Shown here piece by piece: positions 1-7,427 of a stretch of 24,370 bases of DNA. The first letter of the stretch is position 1; every line of letters begins with the position of its first letter. The notes beneath the pieces are model-generated. The model saw nothing but the letters and a program-made list of their open reading frames with translations. It made no database searches and was not told where the DNA came from. The stretch is from NCBI RefSeq assembly GCF_025362455.1, contig NZ_JANYGJ010000112.1:1-24370 (forward strand), read 5' to 3'. The translations under genes were made by a program, and so were the position numbers. The stretch comes from Deinococcus sp. (GTDB taxonomy: Bacteria > Deinococcota > Deinococci > Deinococcales > Deinococcaceae).

Positions 1-1341
1 CGGCCAGTTCGGGATCAGTTCGGCGTCCCAGCGCTGGGCCAGGGCCACCACCAGGGTCAGACCCAGGCCGCTGCCGGGCGTGCCCTGCCTCCCGGCGCCG
101 CGCTCGAAGGCCCGCAGCAGGCGCGGCCAGTCGGCACGCTCAGGTCCGGCGCCGCCGCTGCCTACCGTGCAGGCGCCGCCCCCGACCAGCAGCGTCACCA
201 CCTCGCCGGAGCCGTATTTGAGGGCGTTCTCGATCAGGTTGAGCAGTACTCGCCGCAGCCCGTCCTCCTCGGCCCGGACCCAGCATTCGCTCAGGTGCAG
301 TTCGAAGCGTTTATCTGCCTGGGCGGCCACTTCTTCCAGCGCCTCGGCGGCGGCGAGCACCTCGGCGGCCAGCTCCAGGCGCTCCAGCACAACGGGAGTC
401 TCGCTGCGGGCCAGCTCCAGCAGGCTCTCGGACAGGCCGATCAGAGCGTCGACCCGGCCCTGCATGCCCAGCAGCGCCCTGTGGTACTCGGCGACCTCGC
501 GGGGGCGCTCCAGCGTCAGCTCCAGACGGCCCCGCAGGGCGCTCAGCGGGGTGCGCAGTTCGTGGGCCGCCGTGCGGGCGAAACTCCGCTCGCGCTCGAT
601 GGTGCTCTCCAGACTGCCCAGCATGGCGTTGACGGTGCCGGTCAGGCGGGCCATCTCGTCCTGGCCGGGCACGCTGGGCACGCGCTCGTGGTAGCTGCCG
701 CGCCGGGCGATGCGGGCGGCGGTGCGGGCCACCGCGTCCACGGGGCGCAGCGCCCGGTCCGCCAGGGCGTATCCGGCGGCGCAGGCCACCACGATCATCA
801 CGCAACTGCCGAGCAGCAGGATATGGGCCAGCGTTTCCAGCAGGCTGCTGAGGGTGTCGCTGGGGCGCGAGACGCGCAGGTACAGCCCACCGCCGACGCG
901 CTCGGTCAGGACGCGCTGCTCGGCGACGCTGGCGAAGCCGACTTGCAGCGGCATCGGTTTCGCCCGGTCCTCATCCTGACTCTGCCCCTGAGTCTGGCCG
1001 ACGCTGGCGATGACGCCGCCCGCCGCTGAGAGCAGTTCTATTCGCAGATCCCGCGTGGCCCGCAGCTCCGGGGCGAAACGGGCCGCTGCGCCCTGGCGCT
1101 CGATGCTGGCCCCGGCGACGCTGGCGGTTTCGCGCAAGGTCGCGTCGAGCGAACGGGTCAGCGAGCCCCGCGCCGTGAAGTAGACCAGCACGGCGCCCAG
1201 CAAGACCGTCACGGCGAAGACCGTCACGTAGCCGAGCGTCAGCTTCAGGCGCAGGCTCCAGTGATCCGGCAGGTGCAGCCTGAGCTGATTCGGCTTCGGT
1301 GCCTCGGCCAGCTCTGCGGCAGGCTTCACGGCAAGGTTCAT
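1..1341 (-). CDS. Sensor histidine kinase, C-terminus cut by window edge
   Basis: Membrane sensor kinase of a two-component system; it would phosphorylate the response regulator encoded just upstream. The first 447 codons are present. A transmembrane segment lies at about residues 33-57, a periplasmic region follows, a second membrane segment lies at about 170-195, then a HAMP linker. The phospho-acceptor H box reads FARTAAHELRTPLSALRG, the N box LLNLIENALKYG and the G2 box GSGLGLTL. The G1 box, normally DxGPG, reads SGGAG here, so the usual adenine-contacting Asp seems replaced by Ser. The ATG at 1341 follows the regulator stop by 8 bp; an in-frame GTG at 1353 would overlap that stop as GTGA and is equally possible, suggesting translational coupling. 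The gene continues beyond base 1. The signal sensed is unknown. Confidence 0.9.
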   Translation of the reverse strand, partial: MNLAVKPAAELAEAPKPNQLRLHLPDHWSLRLKLTLGYVTVFAVTVLLGAVLVYFTARGSLTRSLDATLRETASVAGASIERQGAAARFAPELRATRDLRIELLSAAGGVIASVGQTQGQSQDEDRAKPMPLQVGFASVAEQRVLTERVGGGLYLRVSRPSDTLSSLLETLAHILLLGSCVMIVVACAAGYALADRALRPVDAVARTAARIARRGSYHERVPSVPGQDEMARLTGTVNAMLGSLESTIERERSFARTAAHELRTPLSALRGRLELTLERPREVAEYHRALLGMQGRVDALIGLSESLLELARSETPVVLERLELAAEVLAAAEALEEVAAQADKRFELHLSECWVRAEEDGLRRVLLNLIENALKYGSGEVVTLLVGGGACTVGSGGAGPERADWPRLLRAFERGAGRQGTPGSGLGLTLVVALAQRWDAELIPNWP

Positions 1342-1349
1342 GGCGCGTT

Positions 1350-2024
<675 letters not shown>

Positions 2025-2045
2025 AGCAGCAGTCTCATGGCGGGC

Positions 2046-2723
2046 TCACGCGGCGCCCTGCCGCTGCCTACCCTGGCCATTCAGCAAGCCCCGGCCACGC
2101 AGCAGGCTGTAGACGCCCAGCACCCAGGCCAGACCACTGAGCCAGCCCGCCAGCACGTCCGTCGGATAATGCACCCCCAGGTAGAGCCGCGAGAGGCCCA
2201 CGCCCAACGTGAAGATCAACCCCAGCACCAGTGCGGGCCAGCGCCACGGCGTGCGCCACAGCAGCAGCGTCAGCGCGAGTACGAAGGCCATGCTGTACAT
2301 ACTATGGCCGCTGGGGAATCCGGCGCCCGATTCCTGCACCAGCCGGGGCCACAGCTCAGGCCGGGGCCGGTGAAAGGCCAGCTTCATCATCAGGTTCAGC
2401 GCCGCCGCGCCCGCCACGCTCAGGCCCCAGAACAGCGCCAGCCGCCTGAATGTCCACCACAGCGCCGCCAGGATCAGGGCGCTCAGCGGCGCGATGACCG
2501 CAAAGCCGCCGATGGTGCTCAGGCCCACAGCCAGGTGATCGAGCGCGGGCGTGGCCAGATGGTGGATGCTTTGCAGCAGCGGCGTCTCGAAGGCGAAGCG
2601 GGGCCGCTCCAGCACGTCCTCACCGATGTATCCCACGATCAGCAGCGGCAGCAGGATGCCGAGAAACAGCCGCAGCAGTTGGGCAGGCCGGGCGGTGCGG
2701 GCAGGGGTGAGCAGGGTCGCCAT
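2046..2723 (-). CDS. PAP2-family membrane phosphatase
   Basis: Integral membrane phosphatase of 225 residues that would remove phosphate from a lipid phosphate such as undecaprenyl diphosphate or phosphatidate. All three PAP2 signature motifs are intact: K114 with RPRP at 119-122, PSGH at 137-140, and SR at 178-179 with H185 and D189. Membrane segments surround them (about 15-33, 70-90, 97-113, 142-156, 163-178, 190-208). It is the first gene of the apparent operon with the response regulator and kinase, which suggests the system reacts to envelope or antibiotic stress; that link is inference. No strong Shine-Dalgarno sequence is seen before the ATG at 2723. The exact substrate cannot be assigned from sequence alone. 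Confidence 0.88.
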   Translation of the reverse strand: MATLLTPARTARPAQLLRLFLGILLPLLIVGYIGEDVLERPRFAFETPLLQSIHHLATPALDHLAVGLSTIGGFAVIAPLSALILAALWWTFRRLALFWGLSVAGAAALNLMMKLAFHRPRPELWPRLVQESGAGFPSGHSMYSMAFVLALTLLLWRTPWRWPALVLGLIFTLGVGLSRLYLGVHYPTDVLAGWLSGLAWVLGVYSLLRGRGLLNGQGRQRQGAA

Positions 2724-2862
2724 GACCAGAGCCTGACAGAGCCGGGTAAAGAGGAGGTAAAAGCGCCGACGATCACGAGACGCTCAGGGCGGCTGGTTCA
2801 GCAGGCTATCCATGACCCGTCGGCTGGGCGCCTCAGTCAGTGATGACCCGTCGCAGGACTAG

Positions 2863-2991
2863 GCGGACGGTGGCCTGCAATTCGGCACGCCGACCAACAG
2901 CGTCGTTTTTCTGGTGCTGATCCTGGCGGTCATCGTCTACCTGAGCGTCACCCGAACGGATCAGATCGTGCTGAGTGAAGGTGCCGACTGA
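2863..2991 (+). pseudogene. Remnant of a membrane protein C-terminus (DUF347/COG4705-like?)
   Basis: An open frame after a TAG at 2860-2862 reads ADGGLQFGTPTNSVVFLVLI, continues as one strong hydrophobic helix (AVIVYLSVTR) and ends at TGA 2989-2991. It has no start codon or upstream coding sequence, so it looks like the last ~42 codons of a lost gene. The GGL-small-residue-helix-R/D pattern resembles the C-terminal repeat of DUF347 membrane-anchored proteins, from memory only. It lies in the 292-bp gap between the PAP2 gene and the dehydrogenase. The same gap has a copied 11-mer ATGACCCGTCG at 2811 and 2843, and nothing else was recognised. Confidence 0.42.
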
Positions 2992-3015
2992 CTCGCCGCT
3001 CAAGCGGCTGCTGGT

Positions 3016-4089
3016 TCAGAGCGACGGCGGCCCGGCAGCCTGCTCACCCTTCAGTGAGGCCATATCGATCACGAAGCGGTACTTGACGTCGTTGCGGACC
3101 ATCCGGTCGTAGGCGGCGTTGATGTCCTGCATCTCGATCAGCTCGATGTCGGCCACGACGCCGTGCTCGGCGCAGAAGTCGAGCATGGCCTGCGTTTCGC
3201 CCAGCCCGCCGATGTTGCTGCCCGACACGCTGCGGCGGTGCGAGATCAGCGCTCCGCCGTGGACACCCACCGGGTCGATGGCGCCGACGATCACCAGTTG
3301 GCCGCCCAGTTTGAGGGTCTGAAGGTACGGATTCAGGTCGTGCGCCGTCGGCACGGTGCTGAGGACGAAATCGAAGCTGGTCCGCGCCGCCTTCATGGCG
3401 CCGGGGTCGCTGCTGATGATGACGTGGTGGGCGCCCAGCCGCAGGGCGTCGTCGGCCTTGCCCTGCGAGGTGGTCAGCAGCGTCAACTCGGAGCCCATCG
3501 CGGCGGCCAGCTTGATGCCCATGTGGCCCAGCCCGCCCAGTCCCACGATGGCGACGCGGTGCCCCTGGCCGATCTTCCAGTGCCTCAGCGGCGAGTACAT
3601 GGTGATGCCCGCGCACAGCAGCGGGGCCACCGCTTTCAGGTCCAGCGACGGCGGAACGCGCAGCACGAACTCCTGGCGCACCACGATCGAGGTCGAGTAG
3701 CCGCCGAAGGTCAGCTTGCCGGTGCCTTTTTCACGTGAGTTGTAGGTGGTGGTGTGCCCGTTCTCGCAGTACTGCTCCAGGCCCTGAGCGCAGTTGTAGC
3801 AGTGCTGGCAACTGTCGACCAGCACGCCCACACCGGCCAAATCGCCCACCCTGAACCCCGTGACCTCCCCGCCCACCGCCGTGACGCGCCCGACGATCTC
3901 GTGGCCCGGCACCATCGGATACAGGCTCGGTCCCCACTCGCTGCGGGCCTGGTGAATATCGGAGTGGCACACCCCGCTGTAAAGGATCTTCAGTTGCACA
4001 TCGTTTGGCCGCAGCTCACGCCGCTCGATCTGGTACGGGGCGAGCGGGCTCGTGGCGTCCTGGGCGGCGTAGGCATTGATGGTAGGCAT
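3016..4089 (-). CDS. Zinc-dependent alcohol dehydrogenase (CAD/AdhC aldehyde reductase type)
   Basis: Medium-chain dehydrogenase of 357 residues that would interconvert aldehydes and primary alcohols with NAD(P)H in the cytoplasm. The catalytic zinc ligands C41, H63/E64 (PGHEIVG) and C159 are present. The structural zinc loop has C94, C97, C100 and C108. The Rossmann motif GLGGLGHMG is at 183-191. The DGVCHSD-like start (SGVCHSDIHQARSEW) and overall layout match the YahK/Ahr and cinnamyl-alcohol dehydrogenase branch, whose members are mostly NADPH-dependent broad-range aldehyde reductases. AGGAG lies 8 bp before the ATG. The next gene upstream is another zinc dehydrogenase, 207 bp away, so the two may be separately transcribed. 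The physiological substrate is unknown. Confidence 0.9.
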   Translation of the reverse strand: MPTINAYAAQDATSPLAPYQIERRELRPNDVQLKILYSGVCHSDIHQARSEWGPSLYPMVPGHEIVGRVTAVGGEVTGFRVGDLAGVGVLVDSCQHCYNCAQGLEQYCENGHTTTYNSREKGTGKLTFGGYSTSIVVRQEFVLRVPPSLDLKAVAPLLCAGITMYSPLRHWKIGQGHRVAIVGLGGLGHMGIKLAAAMGSELTLLTTSQGKADDALRLGAHHVIISSDPGAMKAARTSFDFVLSTVPTAHDLNPYLQTLKLGGQLVIVGAIDPVGVHGGALISHRRSVSGSNIGGLGETQAMLDFCAEHGVVADIELIEMQDINAAYDRMVRNDVKYRFVIDMASLKGEQAAGPPSL

Positions 4090-4145
4090 GGGGGATTCTC
4101 CTGGTGGGGCGAAGGTTGAGGGGGCGCCGCAGGCTGGGCTGACCT

Positions 4146-4258
4146 GGGCTCACTGTCGGGGGCTCACTGCCGGGTCAGTGCTCGTACGGGACAGCCAACT
4201 GAACCTGATCGTTCTTCTCAGGCGCGATGTTCTCAGGCGGTGCGTTCTCAGGCGGTGC
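4146..4258. repeat. Two short tandem repeats in the 4090-4296 gap
   Basis: Two tandem duplications fill much of the 207-bp gap between the dehydrogenase genes. A 14-bp unit, GGGCTCACTGYCGG, occurs twice at 4146-4173. A 15-bp unit, GTTCTCAGGCGGTGC, occurs exactly twice at 4229-4258 and a degenerate third copy precedes it at 4214-4228. No clear promoter or terminator was recognised in the gap. Confidence 0.8.
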
Positions 4259-4296
4259 AGTGACCACCGCCTCACGGCCATCCGTCACGGCCCGGA

Positions 4297-5397
4297 TCAG
4301 CCGCCCTGCCCTGCGGCGGCGCTGACGTCGATCATCACCTTCATGCTGACCTTCTTCTCGGCGTCGGCGAACTCCAGGGCCGCCTGGGTGTCGGCGAAGG
4401 CGTAGCGGTGCGTCACCAGCACGTCGAGGTTGATGGCGCCGGAGGCGACCAGGGCGATGGCTGCCGGATAGCAGTTGGCGTAGCGGAAAATACCCCGGAT
4501 GTCGGTCTCGCGGCTGGCTGCCGAGACGATATCCAGCGAGACTTCCGGATCAGGTGGCAGGCCGACCAGCACCGTGACGCCGCCGGGCCGGGGCGCCTCC
4601 AGGCTCATGCGGCAGGTGGGAACGCTGCCCGCCGTCTCGAAGGCCACGTCCACCCCGGCGTGCGAGAGCGGCAAGCTGCCCAGCTCGTGGGTGATCCGGC
4701 GAATCTCGGCCACCGCGTCGTGGGTGCGCGAGTTGACGGTGTGGGTGGCGCCCACCTGGCGGGCCAGTTCCAGCCGGAAGTCTTCGAGGTCCACGGCGAT
4801 GATGGTCGTGGCGCCCGCCGCCCTGGCCGCCTGAATGCTGGTGCAGCCGATCGGCCCGGCGCCGATCACCGCCACGCTGTCCCCGACCTTGACGCCGCCG
4901 CGCCGCGCGGCCCACAGGCCCACCGCCAGCGGTTCGAGCAGCGCCGCCGCGTCGTCGGAGACGCTGTCGGGCACGGCGAAGGTGAAGTCTTCGGGCCAGA
5001 TCACATACTCGCTGAAGGCGCCGTCGATGGGCGGGGTCGCCATGAAGGTCATGCTGGGGCACAGATTGTAGTGCCCGGATTTGCAATACGAGCAGCGGCG
5101 GCAGGGGTAGCCGGGCTCCAGGGCGACACGCTGGCCGACCTTCAGGGTGCGGACGCCCTCACCGACGGCCTCGACCACGCCGCTGACCTCGTGGCCCAGC
5201 ACCAACGGCGACTCGACCACGAAGTTGCCGATGCGCCCGTGGGTGTAGTAATGCACGTCGCTGCCGCACACCCCGACCTTGCGGACCTGCACGCGCACCT
5301 CCTGCGGGCCGGGCTCTGGGACGGCGCGGGTTTCCCAGTGCATCTGCCGGATGCTGTCCAGTACGGCGGTTTTACTGTCGATTTTACTGTCGATCAT
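4297..5397 (-). CDS. Sorbitol/xylitol (L-iditol 2-)dehydrogenase family protein
   Basis: Zinc medium-chain dehydrogenase of 366 residues that would oxidise a sugar alcohol such as sorbitol or xylitol to the ketose with NAD+. Catalytic zinc residues are C44 (GVCGSDVHYYTHG), H69, E70 and E155 (LLEPLAVG). The structural zinc cysteines are C99, C102, C105 and C113. The nucleotide-binding GAGPIG is at 179-184, and an acidic residue at about 203 (IIAVDLEDFR) favours NAD over NADP. The YYTHGRIG segment is typical of sorbitol and xylitol dehydrogenases. GGAGG precedes the ATG by 8 bp. The first nine residues contain a copied IDSK, from a 12-bp tandem duplication, absent from the conserved core and probably dispensable. 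The preferred polyol cannot be told from sequence. Confidence 0.88.
   Translation of the reverse strand: MIDSKIDSKTAVLDSIRQMHWETRAVPEPGPQEVRVQVRKVGVCGSDVHYYTHGRIGNFVVESPLVLGHEVSGVVEAVGEGVRTLKVGQRVALEPGYPCRRCSYCKSGHYNLCPSMTFMATPPIDGAFSEYVIWPEDFTFAVPDSVSDDAAALLEPLAVGLWAARRGGVKVGDSVAVIGAGPIGCTSIQAARAAGATTIIAVDLEDFRLELARQVGATHTVNSRTHDAVAEIRRITHELGSLPLSHAGVDVAFETAGSVPTCRMSLEAPRPGGVTVLVGLPPDPEVSLDIVSAASRETDIRGIFRYANCYPAAIALVASGAINLDVLVTHRYAFADTQAALEFADAEKKVSMKVMIDVSAAAGQGG
5371..5394 (-). repeat. 12-bp tandem duplication at the dehydrogenase start
   Basis: TTTACTGTCGAT occurs twice in direct succession on the plus strand. Read on the coding strand it encodes IDSK twice, right after the initiator methionine. 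The length is a multiple of three, so the frame is kept. Confidence 0.9.
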
Positions 5398-5514
5398 GTG
5401 GGGTGGCCTCCAGGGCGAAGTGGATCATGCTGAACGTGAAGGCATTTTGACACGTCCACGGCTCAGGATTCCGGGGGTGCCGCAGCTCGGAGAAACGTCT
5501 GACCGCACCTGAAC

Positions 5515-6678
5515 CTAGAGCACCGCTCGCCCCTTCACGTAGACCTGGACGACCTTCAGTTCTCCGTTCAGCACGACGAGATCAGCCCGCTGGCCCGCCG
5601 ACAGGCCACCCCGGTCACTCAACCCCAGATAGCGGGCCGGGTGGGCGCTGGCCAGAGCGACGGACCGGTGCAGGCTCAGGCCCGCCTTCACCGCACCTCG
5701 CAGCGCCTGATCCATGGTCAGCAGGCTTCCGGCCAGGCTGCCGCCCGCGAGCCGCGCCTGACCGGCCCGAACGGTGGCTGTCTGACCCCCCAAATCGTAG
5801 TCGCCGTCGGGCATTCCGGCAGCCCGCATGGCGTCGGTCACCAGCAGCATGCGCTCCGGTTTGGCTGCGTGCGCACTCAGGAAGCTGGTCGGGTGGACGT
5901 GGTGCCCGTCGAGGATCAGCTCGGCGAAGGTGGCTGGCCGTGAGAGCAGCGCCCCGATCACGCCCGGTTCGCGTCCGGAGAGCCCGCTCATGGCGTTGAA
6001 CAGGTGCGTGCCGCCGACCTCGCCGCCCTCTGTCAGCACAGCTTCGGTCACGGCTACGGCCTCCTCGGCGGTGGCGATGGTGTGGCCCAGACTGACCCGC
6101 ACCCCGGCCCTGGCAAACTGGCGAGCCGCCTCCACCGCGCCCGGCAACTCCGGCGCCAGCGTCACCACCCGGACGACCCCGGCAGCCAGCACTTCAGCGA
6201 CCCGCTGCGGGGTGGGCAGCAGCGTAAACGGCGGCTGGGCGCCGAGTTTGAGCGGATTGACAAAGGGGCCTTCCAGATGGGCACCCAGAACGCTGGCCTC
6301 GCCCGGCTGTGGCGCACCCTGCACGGCCCGGACGCGCTCCAGCGCTCCCAGCACGCGCTCCCAGGGATTGGTGATGGTCGTGGCGAGCAGCGCCGTGGTG
6401 CCGTGCCGGGCGTGAAAACGGGCCAGGCCACGCACGCCGTCCTCGCCGTCCATGGCGTCGAAACCGCCGCCGCCGTGAACGTGAACGTCGATGAAACCGG
6501 GCACGATAAACGGTGCGCCCAGAGGCTCGGCAGCTCGTAGCTGCGTCCCAGAGAGCTGCGTCTCAGAGAGGTGCGTCCCAGGGAACTGCATCTGCACTTC
6601 CTGTATCTCCGACTCGAAGCGCAGGCGTCCCGATTGCCAGCCACGCGGCGTCCAGAGCAATCCTTCCAGAATGGTCAT
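5515..6678 (-). CDS. nagA: N-acetylglucosamine-6-phosphate deacetylase
   Basis: Cytoplasmic amidohydrolase that removes acetate from GlcNAc-6-phosphate, feeding amino sugars and recycled cell wall to glucosamine-6-phosphate. Metal and catalytic residues are visible: H66 and H68 (IDVHVHGGGG), E136 (HLEGPF), H199 (GHT), H225 (GGTHLFNAM) and the catalytic D282 (VTDAM). LAGSLLTM and ASAHPARYLGL near the end are typical. The start at 6678 gives 387 residues, the usual NagA size. An in-frame ATG at 6762 has a better ribosome site (AGGTGA, 6 bp away) but would add 28 residues unlike the family, so the start is uncertain. An in-frame 15-bp repeat adds QLSGT-like units near residues 31-47. No nagB, phosphotransferase or regulator gene is beside it. 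Confidence 0.92.
   Translation of the reverse strand: MTILEGLLWTPRGWQSGRLRFESEIQEVQMQFPGTHLSETQLSGTQLRAAEPLGAPFIVPGFIDVHVHGGGGFDAMDGEDGVRGLARFHARHGTTALLATTITNPWERVLGALERVRAVQGAPQPGEASVLGAHLEGPFVNPLKLGAQPPFTLLPTPQRVAEVLAAGVVRVVTLAPELPGAVEAARQFARAGVRVSLGHTIATAEEAVAVTEAVLTEGGEVGGTHLFNAMSGLSGREPGVIGALLSRPATFAELILDGHHVHPTSFLSAHAAKPERMLLVTDAMRAAGMPDGDYDLGGQTATVRAGQARLAGGSLAGSLLTMDQALRGAVKAGLSLHRSVALASAHPARYLGLSDRGGLSAGQRADLVVLNGELKVVQVYVKGRAVL
6541..6585 (-). repeat. Three 15-bp tandem units inside nagA
   Basis: Units at 6541-6555, 6556-6570 and 6571-6585 follow STGCGTCYCAGRGAR, differing at one to four positions. They encode pentapeptides of the type QLSGT/HLSET/QFPGT in the variable N-terminal region, away from the active site. 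The frame is preserved. Confidence 0.88.
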
Positions 6679-6843
6679 GCCCGACCATAGCAATACCAGA
6701 CAACGGTCAGGCGACAGCAAATGCTTGAACAAAAAAGCAGGTGCGAGCACCCGGCTGGTCATTTCTGGTCACCTGGGCCATAAGGCGCCGATCAGCCTGA
6801 CCGCCGAATTGAAGCACAGGTGCCAAACGACGTCCAGGCGCCG

Positions 6844-7248
6844 TACCGGCCTACTCGGCATATCGCCGGTCGCTGACTGGGGTTCAGGCACTTCGGACCT
6901 GAAAACCCCTACCGGTCTACTCGGCATATTCACCCGAAAGTACCGGTCTACTCGGCATATTGGTACCGGTCTACTCGGCATATTGGCTCTCATAAGCTCT
7001 CATTCAGGGGTTGGATGGGCACCGGTCTACTCGGCATATTGGCGTCTGCATACCGGTCTACTCGGCATATTCACTACCGGTCTACTCGGCATATTGGTAC
7101 CGGTCTACTCGGCATATTAGCCACAGCGGGCCGGTGGGCCTACCGGTCTACTCGGCATATTGAAGCCGAAAGTACCGGTCTACTCGGCATATTAGTACCG
7201 GTCTACTCGGCATATTAGGGCGAAAAGTACCGGTCTACTCGGCATAAA
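6844..7248 (+). repeat. Array of 12 iterons, probable replication origin
   Basis: Twelve direct copies of a 21-bp element with core CCGGTCTACTCGGCATA, all in one direction, start at 6844, 6910, 6941, 6964, 7020, 7051, 7075, 7098, 7141, 7173, 7196 and 7228. Most are identical. The first carries two changes, the fifth begins with C instead of T, and the last ends AA instead of TT. Gaps between copies are 45, 10, 2, 35, 10, 3, 2, 22, 11, 2 and 11 bp, which cluster near whole helical turns apart. The array ends 180 bp before the initiator gene. This is the layout of an iteron-controlled plasmid origin where the initiator binds the repeats and couples copies to limit copy number. Region 6679-6843 holds no gene beyond the possible longer nagA start. 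Confidence 0.93.
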
Positions 7249-7380
7249 TATCCGGAAAACGCCGTGTTTATCGGCTCTCGCCTCGAATCCCTTGTTGTTG
7301 TACAACAAGTAGTTAAAAACAAATCTTTAAAGATCTTTAAAGATTGGTAAAGACAAACAACAAAGGGCGCTGTTGAAAAT
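7249..7380. other. AT-rich segment with two perfect palindromes, possible unwinding site or operator
   Basis: Between the iterons and the initiator gene the sequence becomes AT-rich. It contains the 14-bp palindrome TTGTTGTACAACAA (7295-7308) and a 24-bp perfect palindrome (7322-7345) built from the tandem 10-mer ATCTTTAAAG. Such a segment next to iterons is where an origin usually opens, and palindromes before an initiator gene often bind initiator dimers for self-repression. Both roles are inferred. No perfect DnaA box (TTATCCACA) was seen. Confidence 0.6.
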
Positions 7381-7412
7381 GTTCCGGCGGCGGCGCGGCG
7401 CGGGCGGGTGTG

Positions 7413-7418
7413 TATACT
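7413..7418 (+). promoter_or_regulatory. Probable -10 box of the initiator gene, near-leaderless
   Basis: TATACT ends 9 bp before the ATG at 7428, so transcription would start within a few bases of the start codon. No Shine-Dalgarno sequence precedes the ATG. This matches leaderless genes, reported as common in Deinococcus. No convincing -35 box was found. Confidence 0.5.
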
Positions 7419-7427
7419 CCTGTGAAC

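Noticed and set aside
6690..6720. Possible NagR/DasR operator (TTGTCTGGTATTG) before nagA
   Set aside because: It lacks the symmetric TGGTCTAGACCA pattern and no GntR/HutC gene is beside it.
6769..7218. Open frames through the iterons with repeated peptides (NMPSRPV, TGLLGI, STRHI)
   Set aside because: The peptides are only translations of the 21-bp iteron, whose length is divisible by three; gap lengths shift the frame and there is no ribosome site or family match.
6844..7248. Regular repeats could suggest a CRISPR array
   Set aside because: Spacing between repeats varies from 2 to 45 bp, too short and irregular for spacers, there are no cas genes, and an initiator gene follows directly.
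7261..7275. TTTATCGGC as a DnaA box
   Set aside because: Too many differences from TTATCCACA and no second box nearby.
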